Shown: positions 5,962 through 7,393 of the stretch, one piece after another
Numbering within the stretch: position 1 is the first letter of the stretch
How the letters are laid out: each line of letters opens with the position of its first letter
Assembly: GCA_029862935.1 (NCBI GenBank)
Contig: JAOTWK010000171.1
Span: 1-7,393 of the forward strand
DNA: 7,393 nt
Direction of reading: 5' to 3'
Source: Gemmatimonadota bacterium
GTDB taxonomy: Bacteria > Gemmatimonadota > Gemmatimonadetes > Gemmatimonadales > GWC2-71-9
The notes under the pieces: generated by a model
The model's input: the letters and a program-made list of their open reading frames with translations, nothing else
What the model was told of the DNA's origin: nothing
Databases searched by the model: none
Translations under genes and position numbers: made by a program

Positions 5962-7393
5962 TCATCGAATCCCCGCGCTTACCCCGTCCGGTTCCTGCGA
6001 CATCCACGGCTGCGCCGGCAGTGGCCGTTGCCTGGGCCACATCTCGGCCAGCGTGTCCGCCTCGTACAGTCGACCGTTCTTCATCACGTAGCGGAGCTTC
6101 ACCGTGTTGCGGAGGTCGGTCAACGGCTCCTCATCAAACACCAGCAGGTCTGCAAGCTTGCCCACCTCCACGGTGCCAATGTCCTTCTCGAACCCAATCG
6201 CCTCCGCTCCGTAGATCGTGGCCACACGCAGCGCGTCGTGATTCGACAGTCCCCCGGACGCCATCGCCCACAGCTCCCAGTGATACCCCAGTCCCTGCAG
6301 CTGACCATGGCTCCCGACCCCCGCACGTGCGCTGTCTTCCACCAACCGCTTGATGAACTCGGCGTGCTTCGAGAACACATACTCCTCATCGAGGAACCAC
6401 CCCGACTGCCCTGGGCTGCCACCGGCTCCCGGGCCGCGACGACGGCTGCGCGCGTCGACACTCTCGTGCGGCGCGAACCGCCGCAGCTTGGCGTTGTCGT
6501 GCACGTCTTCGTGCGTATAGAAATAGTTTTCGCCGAACGGCCCGCCGTACGACACCAACAGCGTGGGGCTGTTGGTGGTCTGTGACGCCTTGAAGAGCTC
6601 GACGACATCGTCGAAGATCGGCGCGATCGGCAGGGAATGCTCGATGCCGGGATAGCCGTCGATCGCGTGCGTCAGCTCGATCTTGAAGTCGAGCCCACCT
6701 TCGGTGGTGGGCATCAACTCCAGCTTCTTCGCGGCTTGAATGATCCACTGCCGCTGCTGCCGGTTGCCCGACATGTACATCTTGAGCGTCTTGGTGTCGT
6801 AGTACTCGCTGTAGCGCCGGAGCACCTGCTCGGCGTGATCGGCATTGCGGATGTTCTCGCTGATGAACACCCCCGGTCCCGTCGAGTAGATGCGTGGGCC
6901 GATCATGCCACCGGTTTCCACGCGGTCCTGATAACTCAATATGTCGGTCGAGCCGGTCTGCGGATCGCGCGTGGTGGTGACTCCAAACGCGAGATTGGTG
7001 AGATACTGCCACGTCTGCTCGACGTGGATCTCCGGTACGAGCCACTGCGCGTGGTAGTGTGTGTCCACGAAGCCCGGCGTGAGCGTCTTGCCGGACACGT
7101 CGACCACCGTCGCCCCGGCCGGAACCTCGACCGAATCGCGTGGTCCGACCCCGACGATCCGGTTGTCGGTCACCACGACGGCGGCATCCTCGATGATCTC
7201 TTTCTGTTTCATGGTGAGCACACGACCGCCGAGCAAGACGACCGTCCCCCGTGGGACATCGCGCGGAAGCATGACCGAGACGCGTGTCTTGGCAGGCCGG
7301 TAACTCACCGTGTCGGCCTTGGCGGTATCCAACCCCGCCCGCACCGAGTCGGCTTGCGCTCTGATGAGCGCGATCTTCGCGCGCAATGAGTCG
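5962..7393 (-). CDS. Amidohydrolase family protein, C-terminal part (5' end beyond the window)
   Basis: This minus-strand gene is open to the right edge; 477 residues are visible. Numbering from the codon at 7386, the composite beta domain begins near GTVVLLGGRVLTM (47-59) and continues through the ADLLVFD-type strand (412-418) and MKNGRLY (435-441). Metal-ligand candidates are H110 and H112 in GFVDTHYH, K202 in TLKMYM, H250 in GIEHSLP and H360 in GVGSHGQ. This is the imidazolonepropionase-like branch of metal-dependent hydrolases. The linker just before the domain (ALIRAQADSVRAGLDTA) resembles that of large secreted proteins with a TolB/PD40-type beta-propeller ahead of the amidohydrolase, so some 500 or more residues may be missing; this is inferred from family recall. 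The TTG at 7386 is not a credible start, because the frame continues upstream with Asp-Ser and no ribosome site is seen. The C-terminus looks complete. The substrate is unknown (peptide, amide or cyclic imide). Confidence 0.88.
   Translation of the reverse strand, partial: DSLRAKIALIRAQADSVRAGLDTAKADTVSYRPAKTRVSVMLPRDVPRGTVVLLGGRVLTMKQKEIIEDAAVVVTDNRIVGVGPRDSVEVPAGATVVDVSGKTLTPGFVDTHYHAQWLVPEIHVEQTWQYLTNLAFGVTTTRDPQTGSTDILSYQDRVETGGMIGPRIYSTGPGVFISENIRNADHAEQVLRRYSEYYDTKTLKMYMSGNRQQRQWIIQAAKKLELMPTTEGGLDFKIELTHAIDGYPGIEHSLPIAPIFDDVVELFKASQTTNSPTLLVSYGGPFGENYFYTHEDVHDNAKLRRFAPHESVDARSRRRGPGAGGSPGQSGWFLDEEYVFSKHAEFIKRLVEDSARAGVGSHGQLQGLGYHWELWAMASGGLSNHDALRVATIYGAEAIGFEKDIGTVEVGKLADLLVFDEEPLTDLRNTVKLRYVMKNGRLYEADTLAEMWPRQRPLPAQPWMSQEPDGVSAGIR

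Noticed and set aside
6637..7389. Plus-strand frame of 250 codons opposite the amidohydrolase
   Set aside because: It mirrors the real gene on the minus strand, whose metal-ligand motifs are clear. I see no family features in the plus-strand reading.

Overview
The window is G+C-rich bacterial chromosomal DNA with dense coding and strong G/C preference at third codon positions. No phage, transposon, plasmid, CRISPR or RNA gene is visible. The set of families, particularly the long Asp-Thr-His-x-His amidohydrolase with its preceding 'RAGLDTA' linker, resembles what is found in Gemmatimonadota and neighbouring environmental phyla. This assignment rests on family recall and is only tentative.

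Layout. Bases 1-95 are the leader of the first gene. They hold a perfect four-copy TGGGG repeat, a textbook G-quadruplex pattern, followed by a good Shine-Dalgarno. Bases 96-5904 hold three plus-strand genes joined end to start by identical one-base TGATG overlaps: a glutamate dehydrogenase (96-1379), a 586-residue PEP/pyruvate-binding (PPDK N-terminal-like ATP-grasp) protein (1379-3139), and a 921-residue relative (3139-5904). The last carries an extra N-terminal sensor-like domain and a helical region. After a 57-base gap containing GCTGA-type repeats comes a convergent gene on the minus strand (5962-7393). It encodes the C-terminal amidohydrolase portion of a larger protein whose start lies beyond the right edge.

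How the genes may work together. The dehydrogenase interconverts glutamate and 2-oxoglutarate plus ammonia. The two downstream proteins keep the nucleotide-binding landmarks of PEP synthase/pyruvate phosphate dikinase (Gly-Gly-Lys loop, Arg-Ser-Ser, Glu-Asp, and the final acidic and Gln-x-Arg motifs). Both lack the swivelling phosphohistidine domain and the PEP-binding TIM barrel of those enzymes. In their place both carry the same C-terminal module, marked by GRWGS and G-(S/T)-HFF. They are therefore clear paralogues of unknown reaction. Tight coupling to a dehydrogenase, together with a sensor-like domain on one of them, suggests a nitrogen/carbon-node regulatory or phosphotransfer system. 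This three-gene unit is the most interesting content of the window, and its functional reading is inference. The amidohydrolase is transcribed towards the operon and looks unrelated to it.
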